NCBI GenBank assembly: GCA_963724135.1
Contig: CAVRTA010000004.1
Coordinates: 248,001-312,000 of the forward strand
Direction: 5' to 3'
Length of the DNA: 64,000 nt
Source: DATLGB01 sp963724135
GTDB lineage: Bacteria; Actinomycetota; Thermoleophilia; Solirubrobacterales; Solirubrobacteraceae
Shown here: positions 31,206-42,882 of the stretch, one piece after another
Layout of the letters: every line of letters begins with the position of its first letter
Position numbering within the stretch: the first letter of the stretch is position 1
The notes under the pieces: generated by a model
Database searches by the model: none
Seen by the model: only the letters and a program-made list of their open reading frames with translations
Told to the model about the DNA's origin: nothing
Translations under genes and position numbers: made by a program

Positions 31206-32113
31206 TGTTCTCCGAGCTCGCAACGCTAACAGCAGCCGCGGTCGCCACGGCCGGTGGCGGTCCCGCGACCGAATACCGCTTCGCGCTGTCCTCGCAGGCC
31301 CCCGCAACGGCGACGGGCTTGGCGGTGGAGATCCGCTACGGCGACCAGGACGCCAAGGCGCCGGGCGTCGAGAGGCTTTCGCTCTCGCTGCCGCCCGGCA
31401 TGCGCATCAACACGGCGGCCGTGCCGCGCTGCACCGCCACCGACGATGACATCCGCCGTGCGGGTCTGGGCGCCTGCCCGGCGGACAGCCGGGTGGGGGC
31501 GGGGACGCTGCTGGCGACCACCGGGCTGCCCGGCGTCGACCCGCTGCACACCGACGTGCACGTGTTCAACGGCGACAACGAGCTGATCGAGATCGTGACC
31601 GCGCCGGACACCGACGCCGTGCTCGCCTCGGATCGCCTGAAGCTGGTCGCGGGGCGCCTCGTCGCGCACCCGCCCGCTCCGCCGGGCGGGCCACCTGACA
31701 ACCGCACCACCGTGCGCGAGGTCGCGATCGCAATCGACAGCCGTTCCGGCTACATGACGACGCCCGCGCGCTGCCCGGGCTCGTGGTCCTCCACCGCGGA
31801 GGTCCGCTACGCGGCGCACGAGGCCCCGGTGCTGGTCACGGCGCAGACGCCGTGCGCGCGGCCCGCCATACGCCTGCGCGTCCAGCCTCACGAGCTACCG
31901 GCGGGCAAGCGCGCGCGGCTGCGCGTGCGCGTCGACTCCGACTCCGCAGCGTGCCGCGAGGGCGTGCGCATCGCCCTGGGCGGCCGCCGCTGGCTCACCA
32001 GCGCCCGCGGCCGCGCGGCGACGACGGTGCGCTTCGCGCGGCCCGGCCGGCGCCGGCTGCGCGCGGCCAAGCCCGGGTGCCTGCCGGCCCGCGCGGTCGT
32101 GCGCGTGGTCTAA
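31205..32113 (+). CDS. Hypothetical secreted protein, adhesion/surface-like beta protein
   Basis: 302 residues from GTG 31205; an in-frame ATG at 31181 adds eight residues and a better signal-peptide n-region but overlaps the divergent TetR start codon. After a short hydrophobic stretch (LATLTAAAVATA) the mature part looks all-beta: EYRFALSSQAPATATGLAVEIRYGDQDAK, LPPGMRINTAAVPRCTATDDDI, and CPADSRVGAGTLL. Cys residues are spaced as in secreted disulfide proteins common in this group. The C-terminus is Arg-rich. No enzyme motif seen. Confidence 0.75.
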   Translation: MFSELATLTAAAVATAGGGPATEYRFALSSQAPATATGLAVEIRYGDQDAKAPGVERLSLSLPPGMRINTAAVPRCTATDDDIRRAGLGACPADSRVGAGTLLATTGLPGVDPLHTDVHVFNGDNELIEIVTAPDTDAVLASDRLKLVAGRLVAHPPAPPGGPPDNRTTVREVAIAIDSRSGYMTTPARCPGSWSSTAEVRYAAHEAPVLVTAQTPCARPAIRLRVQPHELPAGKRARLRVRVDSDSAACREGVRIALGGRRWLTSARGRAATTVRFARPGRRRLRAAKPGCLPARAVVRVV

Positions 32114-32394
32114 CCGAGACCGGCGGGGTCCTGCTCCTTCGGGCCCGGCCAGCTGCCCGTGAGGCGGTAGAAGCCGCGGGCGCCGTAGCGGTCGACGGCC
32201 GCGCGCGTGCCCTTGAAGACCATGCCCTGAAGCGCAGCGGCGCCGAGCACCTTCCCCATCGAGGCCTCCTGCGTGGTCGCCTTGGGCGGCTCCTCGTCGT
32301 CGAAGCGCGCCCAGACGAAGTCGAAGATCTTCTTCGACAGCAGGCCGCCGAGGACCCCCAGCACGATCCCGAACGGCTTGTAGATCAGCCTCAT
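32110..32394 (-). CDS. DUF4235 family small membrane protein
   Basis: 94 residues matching DUF4235, a small actinobacterial family: MRLIYKPFGIVLGVLGGLLSKKIFDFVW, then EEPPKATTQEASMGKVLGAAALQGMVFKGTRAAVDRYGARGFYRLTGSWPG. One clear membrane segment near the N-terminus and a second amphipathic one. ATG 32394 gives the usual family start; ATG/GTG positions up to 32433 would add a tail. Its stop overlaps that of the convergent gene (CTAA). Function unknown in the family. Confidence 0.82.
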   Translation of the reverse strand: MRLIYKPFGIVLGVLGGLLSKKIFDFVWARFDDEEPPKATTQEASMGKVLGAAALQGMVFKGTRAAVDRYGARGFYRLTGSWPGPKEQDPAGLG

Positions 32395-32524
32395 CGGACG
32401 AACGCTACCCGTCGCCGTTCGCGTCATGAACATCGAGTCCGTCGGGTACGCCGCCGATACTTACCTGACATCGCCCTCAGGAACGAGCCTGCGCGGTCCC
32501 GGCCGGGCGTAACCCCGAACCCTG

Positions 32525-33223
32525 ATGCCTGATCACGAATCAGAAGATCTGCTCCGTCGGGCACTGCTGGAGCCCGGCGCCTCGGCGGCGGTGGCGATGC
32601 GGGTCGCGGGCCTGCCGCTGAGCGAGGCGGTGACGGTCGTCTTCCACGGCCGCCGCGACCTCGGCTCGATCCAGACCTACGTTGCGCGGGGCTCGCACGG
32701 CACCGGCACGCAGCTGACCGCGGGCGCGCTTCTGCGCGTCCCCTGCGACCTCGACCTCGGCGACGCGGAGGACCGCGACGAGGCCGAGCGCATGTACGCC
32801 GAGCAGGCCATGGCCCTGCGCGACGCGCTGGCCGCGGCCGACACCGTGCTGTCGGTGTGGCGCGAGCCGCTCGAGGATCTCGCGCACGCGCGCGTCGAGG
32901 TGGACTTGCGCGTCGAGCTCGATTACGACGTGCCCAAGCACCGCGTGCTGCCGACCGCGCTCGTCGCCCGGGACAAGGGCATGGTCATCGCGCCGGTGTG
33001 CGAGCCGCGCCCACTCGCCGAGGGGCGGCCGCCGCTCGGCATCGCCTGCCTCCAGCAGGACGTCGCCCGCGTCTATCAGCTGGCGGACGATCCCGAGACG
33101 TCGCTGGAGGACTTCTTCGCCGCGGCCGCCGCCCACGCGCACCGGATGGCCGACGCGCTCGAGCGCCAGGAGGCGTCCGTCCAGCGCTTCCTCGAGCTCT
33201 CGGACTTCGAGGACAACGGCTGA
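32525..33223 (+). CDS. Hypothetical cytoplasmic protein
   Basis: 232 residues, no signal peptide or membrane segment. Mixed alpha/beta composition with an acidic character; stretches such as LPLSEAVTVVFHGRRDLGSIQTYVARG, and a central VEVDLRVELDYDVPKHRVLPTALVARDKG beta region, then a C-terminal helix (EDFFAAAAAHAHRMADALERQEASVQRFLELSDFED). I recognise no family. It stands alone between a DUF4235 gene and a small membrane-protein gene. Confidence 0.7.
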   Translation: MPDHESEDLLRRALLEPGASAAVAMRVAGLPLSEAVTVVFHGRRDLGSIQTYVARGSHGTGTQLTAGALLRVPCDLDLGDAEDRDEAERMYAEQAMALRDALAAADTVLSVWREPLEDLAHARVEVDLRVELDYDVPKHRVLPTALVARDKGMVIAPVCEPRPLAEGRPPLGIACLQQDVARVYQLADDPETSLEDFFAAAAAHAHRMADALERQEASVQRFLELSDFEDNG

Positions 33224-33282
33224 ATCGGTCCCCCGGGCGGGGCCGTCCGGATCGTCTGTGGGCTGGATGCCCGCAGGGGGAC

Positions 33283-33288
33283 TACTTT
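33283..33288 (+). promoter_or_regulatory. Putative -10 (TACTTT)
   Basis: TACTTT ends 7 nt before the GTG at 33296. Confidence 0.4.
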
Positions 33289-33295
33289 CCGCGGC

Positions 33296-33736
33296 GTGCA
33301 GCGCCGCCTGGTCATCGCCTTCGGGGTCTTCGTCTTCATCGGGATCTCCTTCCTGCTCGCGCGGGCGCTCGTCGGTGCGGGCAACGAGCGCGCGCTGGTG
33401 CTCGAGATCCTGCGCGCGCAGGCGCGCGGCGACGTCGAGGGCGTGCTGGAGCTGATGCCGCGCTGCGAACGCGACGCCACCTGCGCGCAGGTCACGAGCG
33501 CACGAACGGCACGTCTGCGGCGGGCGGGCAGGGTCGAGATCCTCAACTACACGCCGTCCGCGCGGGCGGCCTTCACCGACCAGACGGGGACCGGGCGGGT
33601 CGCCTGGCGCACGCAGGGGCGCCGCTTCCCGGTCGTCCAGTGCGTCGTGATCAAACGCGAGGGGCCGCTCACCGGCGGGGGCGTCGAGGTGCTCTCGATC
33701 TCCAACCCCGTCGGGCTCGACGCGCGCTGTGACTAG
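33296..33736 (+). CDS. Hypothetical membrane-anchored protein
   Basis: 146 residues from GTG. One N-terminal membrane segment (about residues 6-26, VIAFGVFVFIGISFLLARALV) is followed by an extracytoplasmic domain of about 110 residues that begins with a helix (ERALVLEILRAQARGDVEGVLELM) and continues as beta strands, in the manner of small NTF2-like or lumazine-binding-like domains (DUF4878 type). Cysteines at PRCERDATCAQV and near VQCVV/ARCD could form disulfides. The stop is shared with the convergent gene in CTAG. Confidence 0.7.
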   Translation: MQRRLVIAFGVFVFIGISFLLARALVGAGNERALVLEILRAQARGDVEGVLELMPRCERDATCAQVTSARTARLRRAGRVEILNYTPSARAAFTDQTGTGRVAWRTQGRRFPVVQCVVIKREGPLTGGGVEVLSISNPVGLDARCD

Positions 33737-34059
33737 GTGATGCGCTGGGGGGTGCGGACCGGCTCGCGCGACGGCCTGCGGACGCGCCCGGGGTAGCGGT
33801 CGGCGAGCCGGCCGGGGCCGCGGAAGCGCTCGGTCGACTGGCGCGAGATCGGCAGCGGGATGCCACCCGGGCGCGGCGGCTTGGGGGGCTGCTGGAGACG
33901 GTCGTTGCCGCCGCCGCCGCCCTCGTCCTCGTCGTCGTCGGGCTCCCACGGCTTGACCGTGTCGGACTTGAGGAACATCCAGAACAGGACGCACGCCAGG
34001 ACGAGGGCGACGAGGTGCAGTCCCCCGAAGACCAGCACCAGCTCCTGGTCGGGCGTCAT
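33733..34059 (-). CDS. Hypothetical small membrane protein with disordered tail
   Basis: 108 residues. One membrane segment near the N-terminus (about 8-30), then an acidic stretch (EPDDDEDEGGGGG) and a Pro/Arg-rich tail (QQPPKPPRPGGIPLPISRQ), probably cytoplasmic and disordered. No family recognised. Convergent with the previous gene, the two stop codons sharing CTAG. Confidence 0.65.
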   Translation of the reverse strand: MTPDQELVLVFGGLHLVALVLACVLFWMFLKSDTVKPWEPDDDEDEGGGGGNDRLQQPPKPPRPGGIPLPISRQSTERFRGPGRLADRYPGRVRRPSREPVRTPQRIT

Positions 34060-34133
34060 CTGTGGGTAAGTATGCCCGGACGCCGCAGGGGTAATGCCAT
34101 GCCGGTCCGCCCCGCTACCATCATCCGCCGCCC

Positions 34134-34841
34134 ATGGCCAAAACCGAGACCGCCACGCTCGAAGTGAACGCGCGCACCGACACCGGTTCCCGCGCGATGC
34201 GCCGCCTGCGCCGCTCCGGCGGCGTCCCTGGCGTCATCTACGGGGGCGCGGGCGACGCCGTCCCGTTCCAGGTGGACGCGCTGATCCTGCGCAACACGCT
34301 CGCGAAGGCGGGCGCGGTGCTCGAGGTGACGGTCGGCGACGGGTCGACGGAGAACGTCGTGGTCAAGGACATCCAGCGCCATCCCGTTCGCGGCGACATC
34401 ATCCACGCCGACCTGCTGCGCGTCCGCATGGACGTCGCGATCCAGACGCCCGTGTCGGTCGAGCTGCTGGGCGCCGACGAGGCACCCGGCGTCACCGAGG
34501 GCGGCGTCCTCTCCCAGGAGCACCGCGAGATCACGGTCGAGGCGCTGCCGGGCGACATCCCCGACGTCATCCAGGTCGCGGTCTCCCACCTGAACATCAA
34601 CGAGACGCTGACGCTGGCGTCGATCACGGCACCGGCCGGCGTCACCTTCGTCGACGATCCCGAGACCGTTCTGGCCACGATCACCCCGCCGACGCTGGAG
34701 CCTGTCGAGGACGAGATCGAGACCGAGACGGAGCTCGTCGGCGAGGACGGCGAGCCGGTCGAGGCGGCCGAGGCCAAGGCGGAGGGCGACACGGGCGAAG
34801 AGGCCGAGCAGTCCGCCGAAGACTCCTCCGACTCGGAGTAG
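34134..34841 (+). CDS. rplY: 50S ribosomal protein L25/general stress protein Ctc
   Basis: 235 residues, the long CTC form of L25 that binds 5S rRNA. The N-terminal L25 domain (about 1-95: TATLEVNARTDTGSRAMRRLRRSGGVPGVIYGG ... VVKDIQRHPVRGDIIHADLLRV) is followed by the beta C-terminal TL5 domain and an acidic tail rich in Glu/Ala. It precedes pth by 6 nt, a conserved pairing in actinobacteria and firmicutes. Confidence 0.95.
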   Translation: MAKTETATLEVNARTDTGSRAMRRLRRSGGVPGVIYGGAGDAVPFQVDALILRNTLAKAGAVLEVTVGDGSTENVVVKDIQRHPVRGDIIHADLLRVRMDVAIQTPVSVELLGADEAPGVTEGGVLSQEHREITVEALPGDIPDVIQVAVSHLNINETLTLASITAPAGVTFVDDPETVLATITPPTLEPVEDEIETETELVGEDGEPVEAAEAKAEGDTGEEAEQSAEDSSDSE

Positions 34842-34847
34842 ATCCCC

Positions 34848-35423
34848 ATGCGCAACCCGTTCGGCGGGGTCGCGCCCGCCGACTGGCTGGTCGTCGGGCT
34901 CGGGAACCCCGGCCCGCGCTACGCCAACTCTCCGCACAACGTCGGCTTCGAGGTCGCCCGGGCGCTGATCGAGCGCTGGGGGCTCGGCAAGCCGCGCAAG
35001 AAGTTCGCCGGCGAGCTCGCCGAGGGCCGCACCGGCCCCGGCAACGCCCGTGTCGCCGTCCTGCTCCCGCAGACCTACATGAACGAGTCGGGCCGCTCGG
35101 TGGGCCCCGCTCGCGGTGCGTACAAGCTCGACCTCGACCGCGTGGCCGTCATCCACGACGAGATCGATCTCCCCTTCGGCGAGATCCGCACCCGCCTCGG
35201 CGGGGGACTCGCGGGCCACAACGGGCTGAAGTCGCTCAAGCGCGACCTCGGCTCGCCGGACTTCCACCGCATCCGCGTCGGCGTCGGCCGTCCCGACACC
35301 ACCGACCCCGAGCTCGTCGCCGCGCACGTGCTCGGCTCCTGGAAGCAGCCGCGAGGCGAGGTCGAGCAGCTCATCGCCCGCGCCGCCGACGCGGTCGCGG
35401 AACTGGTCGGGGGTTCCGCCTAA
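34848..35423 (+). CDS. pth: Peptidyl-tRNA hydrolase
   Basis: 191 residues. Pth recycles tRNA from stalled peptidyl-tRNA. Catalytic and binding residues are in place: GLGNPGPRYANSPHNVGFEV (catalytic His and Asn), LLPQTYMNESGRSV, VIHDEIDLPFGEIRTRLGGGLAGHNGLKSL (Asp and Asn). Operon with rplY upstream and mfd 52 nt downstream, the classical rplY-pth-mfd order. Confidence 0.97.
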   Translation: MRNPFGGVAPADWLVVGLGNPGPRYANSPHNVGFEVARALIERWGLGKPRKKFAGELAEGRTGPGNARVAVLLPQTYMNESGRSVGPARGAYKLDLDRVAVIHDEIDLPFGEIRTRLGGGLAGHNGLKSLKRDLGSPDFHRIRVGVGRPDTTDPELVAAHVLGSWKQPRGEVEQLIARAADAVAELVGGSA

Positions 35424-35433
35424 TCTGGTTGCC

Positions 35434-35464
35434 GACCGGCCGCGCTGCCTCTGCGCGGTCGGTC
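35434..35464. promoter_or_regulatory. Stem-loop between pth and mfd
   Basis: Arms 35434-35445 and 35453-35464 pair over 12 positions, one of them G-U in RNA, around a 7-nt loop. No T tract follows, so attenuation or mRNA processing is as likely as termination. Confidence 0.4.
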
Positions 35465-35475
35465 GTGCTGCCCGT

Positions 35476-38753
<3,278 letters not shown>

Positions 38754-38757
<4 letters not shown>

Positions 38758-39404
38758 GGCTGGGAAGCGCGGGCTCTGGCCAGCGCTGCGCCGCCCGCCA
38801 GCAACCCGATGCCGCCGACCACGAGCGCGGCGATCGCGAGCGGGTCCGAGTCCTCGTCCGCGCGCCGCGCCGCGGCGGGCGTCGCGGCCGGCCCCGCCCG
38901 CTCGTCCGCGATCAGCTCGACCTGCGCCGCGGGCTCGTCCGAGTCCGGCGCACCGATCCAGCGGACGACCTCGCCGTCGTCGTAGGTCTGCAGCGCCTTG
39001 AACGTCAGCTTGGTGCCCGGCCTCCCCTTGGGGACGAGCAGCGCCAGCGGGAAGTCCTGGAACTGCCCGGGCCCGATCCTGCCGCCGCTGATCGTCACGC
39101 GCTCGACCTGCACGGAGATCGGCACGCCCTCGAACATCACCGGCTTCTCCGCCTCGCCGCGGGTGAGCTTCACCGTCCAGCCCGCGACGGGCTGGTGGGA
39201 CACGGAGGCGATCCCGTCGGGCAACTGGACGTCGATCCTCGTCGTCGCGGCGTCGTCGCGCTCGTTCGGCACCCGCACGTCCAGCCGCGTGAAGCTGCCC
39301 GCGACCGCGGTGTCGGGCTGGAGCGTGACGTGGGCGGGGGCCGCGGCCGGGGCGAGTAGCCCGACCGCGACCAGGGCCGCCGTCAGCCGAGCCGGAAGCG
39401 CCAT
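38754..39404 (-). CDS. Secreted YcnI-like protein (DUF1775)
   Basis: 216 residues. Signal peptide (MALPARLTAALVAVGLLAPAAAPA) ending just before HVTLQPDTAVAGSFTRLDVRVPNERDD, the DUF1775 start whose exposed N-terminal histidine can bind copper in Bacillus YcnI. The domain runs to about residue 150 (WTVKLTRGEAEKPVMFEGVPISVQVERVTISGGRIGPGQF), then a low-complexity linker and one C-terminal membrane anchor (LAIAALVVGGIGLLAGGAALARA). It overlaps the CopC-like gene by 22 nt on the same strand, so a copper- or metal-related role is likely. Confidence 0.87.
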
Positions 39405-39736
39405 CTCTTCCTCTGCACGTGGCCGTCGTGCGAGACCCACTTCACGCGCACCGTGTGGCGCCCGGCGGACCTGCCGGAGCGCAGGCTCGCGCGCAGCCCG
39501 CGCCCGCCCTCGATCAGCTGGGCCTTGCCGGAGATCCTGTCGCCGTCGGCGTCGCGCACGGTCAGCCGCCCGCCGAGGATCGCCTCGGTGAACCGGACCG
39601 TCACGGCCGACGTCGCGAGCGGCGCGGTCGAGCCCGCCTTGGGCGAGCGGCTGTCGATCTTGGCGTGGGCGAACGCCGCCGCGGCGGGCGCCACGGCGAG
39701 GACCAGCGCCAGGGGGAGGATGCGTGTGACTCTCAT
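39383..39736 (-). CDS. CopC domain protein
   Basis: 117 residues: signal peptide (VTRILPLALVLAVAPAAAAFA) and a CopC beta-sandwich starting HAKIDSRSPKAGSTAPLATSAVTVRFTEAI and ending VSHDGHVQRKRWRFRLG. The first residue after cleavage would be the copper-binding His, and the C-terminal His of the SHDGH motif is kept. Usually CopC is followed by a CopD membrane part; none is seen here. It starts at an ATG overlapping the upstream gene by ATGA. Confidence 0.85.
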   Translation of the reverse strand: MRVTRILPLALVLAVAPAAAAFAHAKIDSRSPKAGSTAPLATSAVTVRFTEAILGGRLTVRDADGDRISGKAQLIEGGRGLRASLRSGRSAGRHTVRVKWVSHDGHVQRKRWRFRLG

Positions 39737-41223
39737 GCGGTGAGGCTCCTGACTCGGAAGGTCCCGCGGCGGACGCCGCGGAGCAGGACTGAGAAACGGC
39801 TGTTGCGCACGCGCACGGTCGCGACGGTCACCCACTGGCCGCGGCTGCGCTGCTCGATGTCGACGAACCGCGGCGCGGGCCTGATGGTCCCGTGCAGGCG
39901 CAGTCCGCGCTTGCTGCGCTTGCGCTTCAGGCGCACCGCCGGGATCACCCGCACCGGCAGCGTCTGCGAGCTCACGCCGGCGGCGCGGACCTTCAGGGCC
40001 AGCGCTCGCCTGACGCGCAGGCGGAAGGCGAAGTGCCCGCCGTCCGCCGTGGATTGGACGGCGAGCACCCTGCCGGCCGCATCGACGAGCTCCGTGCGCA
40101 CGCCGGCCTGCGCCGGCTCGATCGACCCGCGGACGGTCACGCGGCGCCCGAATTGCGCCGCCATCTCGGTCCGCTCGAGCTTGACCGCGAGCACCCCAGT
40201 CGACGGGGCGCCCGGCCCGCCGGGTCCGGGTCCGGGTGCGGCTGCGGGTGCGTCGCAGTCGCGTACGACGTAGTCCGCGCCCGTGCTCGTCTGGGCCGGG
40301 TCATCCGGCGATCCCTGCCCGGGCGCGCGGTCGGCCCAGCCGTGCTCGCCGCCGAGCAGCACGGTCTCGCCGGTCACGGCGACGGGCACCGACAGCGTCG
40401 AGCCGGGCGCCACGTCGGCCACGGCGATCTCGACGACGCCGTCGCGGCCCGCGAAGAAGCGGCCCTCGCTGTCCCCGGCGCGCGCGTAGCCGGTCGTGCC
40501 CGTGACCGTGCCGTGCTCGTAGGTGACCTTGCCCGAGCGGTCGGCGGCCGCGCCGACGTAGCGCGTCTGCCCGTCCGCCGTGTTGAAGCGCAGCCGCCAG
40601 AAGACGCCGGTGTTGTCCTGGTGGCCGACCTCCGTGCTGAGGTCAGTGAGGACGATGTTGGCGGTCAGCTTGCCGTCTGCGTAGCGGAAGAAACCGCCGA
40701 TCACGTCCTCGTTGTCGTGGTGGTAGTCGGCGGGGTCGGTGATCTGGAGCACCCCGTGGCAAGGGGCCGGCTTCGCCGCCGGGCCGGGGGTCGCAGTGGC
40801 CGTGGGGGTCGGCGTCGCCGTCGCGGACGGCGTCGCGGTGGGCGTCGGCGTCGGCTCCGGTCCCGCGACCGTCCAGGCTCGCTCGGCCGGCGTGGTGTCG
40901 CCGAGCGGGTCGGACGGGATCAGCGACACGCGGCGCACCTTGAAGGTGTGCGGGCCCGCGGCCAGAGCGCTGTAGGTCTGGAAGCCCCCGGGCAGGCTCG
41001 CGTCCTCGCACGCCGTGAAGGCGGCGCCGTCGAGCGAGCACTCGAACGTCTGGGTCGGCGCGGGCTCGTCGTAGGTGAACTCGAAGCGGGCGGTCGTGTC
41101 CGTCGTGGTCCCGGTCGGGCCAGCGGTGATCTTGGGCGGGCCATGGGCCGCCGCCCCTGCCGGCAGCGCGCCGCAGCACGCCACGGTCGCCATCCCGGCG
41201 AGCATCATTCCGCTACGAAGCAT
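39733..41223 (-). CDS. Secreted multidomain protein with Thr/Pro linker, first gene of the CopC cluster
   Basis: 496 residues. A signal peptide (MMLAGMATVACCGALPAGAAA) is followed by an immunoglobulin-like domain (about 30-118; ARFEFTYDEPAPTQTFECSLDGAAFTACEDAS is typical of bacterial big/Ig-like secreted repeats), a Pro/Thr/Ala linker (about 122-150), a central beta domain (CHGVLQITDPADYHHDNEDVIGGFFRYADGKLTANIVLTDL), and a basic C-terminal beta domain. The HH in the central domain might bind metal given the neighbours. No enzyme motif. First of a three-gene minus-strand operon. Confidence 0.8.
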   Translation of the reverse strand: MLRSGMMLAGMATVACCGALPAGAAAHGPPKITAGPTGTTTDTTARFEFTYDEPAPTQTFECSLDGAAFTACEDASLPGGFQTYSALAAGPHTFKVRRVSLIPSDPLGDTTPAERAWTVAGPEPTPTPTATPSATATPTPTATATPGPAAKPAPCHGVLQITDPADYHHDNEDVIGGFFRYADGKLTANIVLTDLSTEVGHQDNTGVFWRLRFNTADGQTRYVGAAADRSGKVTYEHGTVTGTTGYARAGDSEGRFFAGRDGVVEIAVADVAPGSTLSVPVAVTGETVLLGGEHGWADRAPGQGSPDDPAQTSTGADYVVRDCDAPAAAPGPGPGGPGAPSTGVLAVKLERTEMAAQFGRRVTVRGSIEPAQAGVRTELVDAAGRVLAVQSTADGGHFAFRLRVRRALALKVRAAGVSSQTLPVRVIPAVRLKRKRSKRGLRLHGTIRPAPRFVDIEQRSRGQWVTVATVRVRNSRFSVLLRGVRRGTFRVRSLTA

Positions 41224-41313
41224 TCGGTACTCCTGGATCGTCTGGGCGCACCCGGCGGCGAGCGGGCTCCCGGAGGAGCCCCGCCGCTCAGACCGCGCGG
41301 GTGCCCGGCGCGA

Positions 41314-41610
41314 TCAGGCGGCGCGGGTGCGCGGGGGCGGCGCGCGGCCGCACAGCGCGGAGCGCTCCAGCAGCGAGCGCAGCGGGGTGGCGCCGGGCCG
41401 CGAGGAGCGGCGCGGTGCGCGGCGCCGGGCCGTCCAGCGGGCGCGCGCGACGACGGCGACGAGCTTCGCGTCACCGACATAGCGCCCGGCGAGCAGCGGG
41501 ACGGTGAGGAGCAGCAGCGGCAGCCACAGGCCGGCGTCGACGCCACCGTGCACGGCGGCCACGACCACCAGGGCGAGCGCGAGCGAGTTGACGAGCTGCC
41601 GACGAGCCAT
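41314..41610 (-). CDS. Hypothetical small membrane protein
   Basis: 98 residues, ATG start. Two hydrophobic segments (about 6-22 and 28-42) followed by a basic Arg-rich cytoplasmic tail with two Cys-containing turns. A TAGCGT hexamer lies 12 nt upstream. Codon bias supports coding but it has no recognised relatives, and opposite-strand frames here are shadows. Confidence 0.55.
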   Translation of the reverse strand: MARRQLVNSLALALVVVAAVHGGVDAGLWLPLLLLTVPLLAGRYVGDAKLVAVVARARWTARRRAPRRSSRPGATPLRSLLERSALCGRAPPPRTRAA

Positions 41611-41748
41611 CAGACGCGCCTAACGCTACCGGCTCAGCGACCGCGCAGGCGGTCGAGCGCAGCGAGCTCGGCCTCCCACCCACCTAAAGGTTCTGAAAGA
41701 CCGGCGCCCGCGCGAGGGGGAACCTCCTACCCTCACCCGCTGATCTTT

Positions 41749-42882
41749 ATGAGAACACGCATTCTTCTGACCATCGCCGCGCTCGCGGTCATCGTCGCCG
41801 GTTGCGGCGGCGGCATCCCCGGCGACTCCGTTGCGACCGTCGACGGCAAGAACATCACGAAGGCCGACTACGACCACTGGCTGTCGATCGCGGCCAAGTC
41901 GGGCGGACAGCCCGACGGCGCGATCCCGAAGCCGCCGGATTACAAGGGCTGCATCGACAACAAGCGCGAGACGCTGCCCAAGCCGGCCAAGGGCCAGCCG
42001 AAGACCACCGACGAGCAGCTCAAGACGCAGTGCGAGTCGGAGTACGACGCGCTCAAGCAGCAGGTCATGCAGCTGCTGATCTCGTTCCAGTGGATCCAGG
42101 GCGAGGCCGAGGAGCTCGACGTCAAGGTCACCGACGCCGAGGTCAAGAAGCAGTTCGAGACCCAGAGGAAGGCGTCGTTCCCGAAGGACGAGGACTACGA
42201 GAAGTTCCTCGAGCAGTCCGGGCAGACCGAGAAGGACATCCTCATGCGCGTCAAGCTCGACCTGCTCTCGAACAAGATCCGCGAGGAGATCACCAAGGGG
42301 AGCGACAAGGTCTCCGACGAGGAGATCACCGAGTACTACGAGGAGAACAAGTCGCGCTTCGCGCAGCCCGAGCGCCGCGATCTGCTGGTCGTCCTGACCA
42401 AGACGGAGGCCAAGGCCCAGCAGGCCAAGGCGGCCCTCGACGGCGGCCAGAAGTTCGGTGCGGTGGCCAAGGAGTTTTCGATCGACCCGCAGTCCAAGGC
42501 ACAGGGCGGCAAGCTGCCGGCCGTCGCCAAGGGACAGCAGGAGCAGGCGTTCGACAAGGCGATCTTCGACGCCAAGAAGGGCGCGCTGACCGGACCGGTC
42601 AAGACGCAGTTCGGCTTCTACGTCTTCAAGGTCACGAAGATCACGCCGGCCTCGCAGCAGACCCAGGAGGAGGCGTCGGCGACGATCAAGCAGCTGCTCG
42701 CCTCGCAGAAGCAGCAGAAGGCGCTGGACAAGTTCGTCAAGAACTTCACCAAGAAGTGGAAGGCCAAGACGGAGTGCAAGAAGTCCTACGCGACGACCGA
42801 CTGCTCGAACGGGCCGAAGCCGACGCCGTCACCGACCGTCGCGGCGCCCGGCGGCGCCGTCACGCCTGCTCCCAGCCAGTAG
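41749..42882 (+). CDS. SurA/PrsA-type peptidyl-prolyl isomerase lipoprotein
   Basis: 377 residues with a lipoprotein signal (ILLTIAALAVIVAGC, lipobox VAGC). The SurA N-domain helices run to about residue 195, then a parvulin PPIC domain (about 200-310: RRDLLVVLTKTEAKAQQAKAALDGGQKFGAVAKEFSIDPQSKAQGGKLPAVAKG and the closing GPVKTQFGFYVFKVTKI), a charged helix and a Thr/Pro-rich tail. Lys-rich composition stands out against the Arg-rich neighbours. It folds exported proteins on the outer membrane face. The next ATG (mazG) follows the stop directly. Confidence 0.92.
   Translation: MRTRILLTIAALAVIVAGCGGGIPGDSVATVDGKNITKADYDHWLSIAAKSGGQPDGAIPKPPDYKGCIDNKRETLPKPAKGQPKTTDEQLKTQCESEYDALKQQVMQLLISFQWIQGEAEELDVKVTDAEVKKQFETQRKASFPKDEDYEKFLEQSGQTEKDILMRVKLDLLSNKIREEITKGSDKVSDEEITEYYEENKSRFAQPERRDLLVVLTKTEAKAQQAKAALDGGQKFGAVAKEFSIDPQSKAQGGKLPAVAKGQQEQAFDKAIFDAKKGALTGPVKTQFGFYVFKVTKITPASQQTQEEASATIKQLLASQKQQKALDKFVKNFTKKWKAKTECKKSYATTDCSNGPKPTPSPTVAAPGGAVTPAPSQ

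Noticed and set aside
41205..41546. Several overlapping 60-135 codon frames between the secreted protein and the PPIase gene
   Set aside because: Arg/Ala/Pro-rich with no hydrophobic or motif pattern; only the 41314-41610 minus frame has membrane segments and a plausible promoter.
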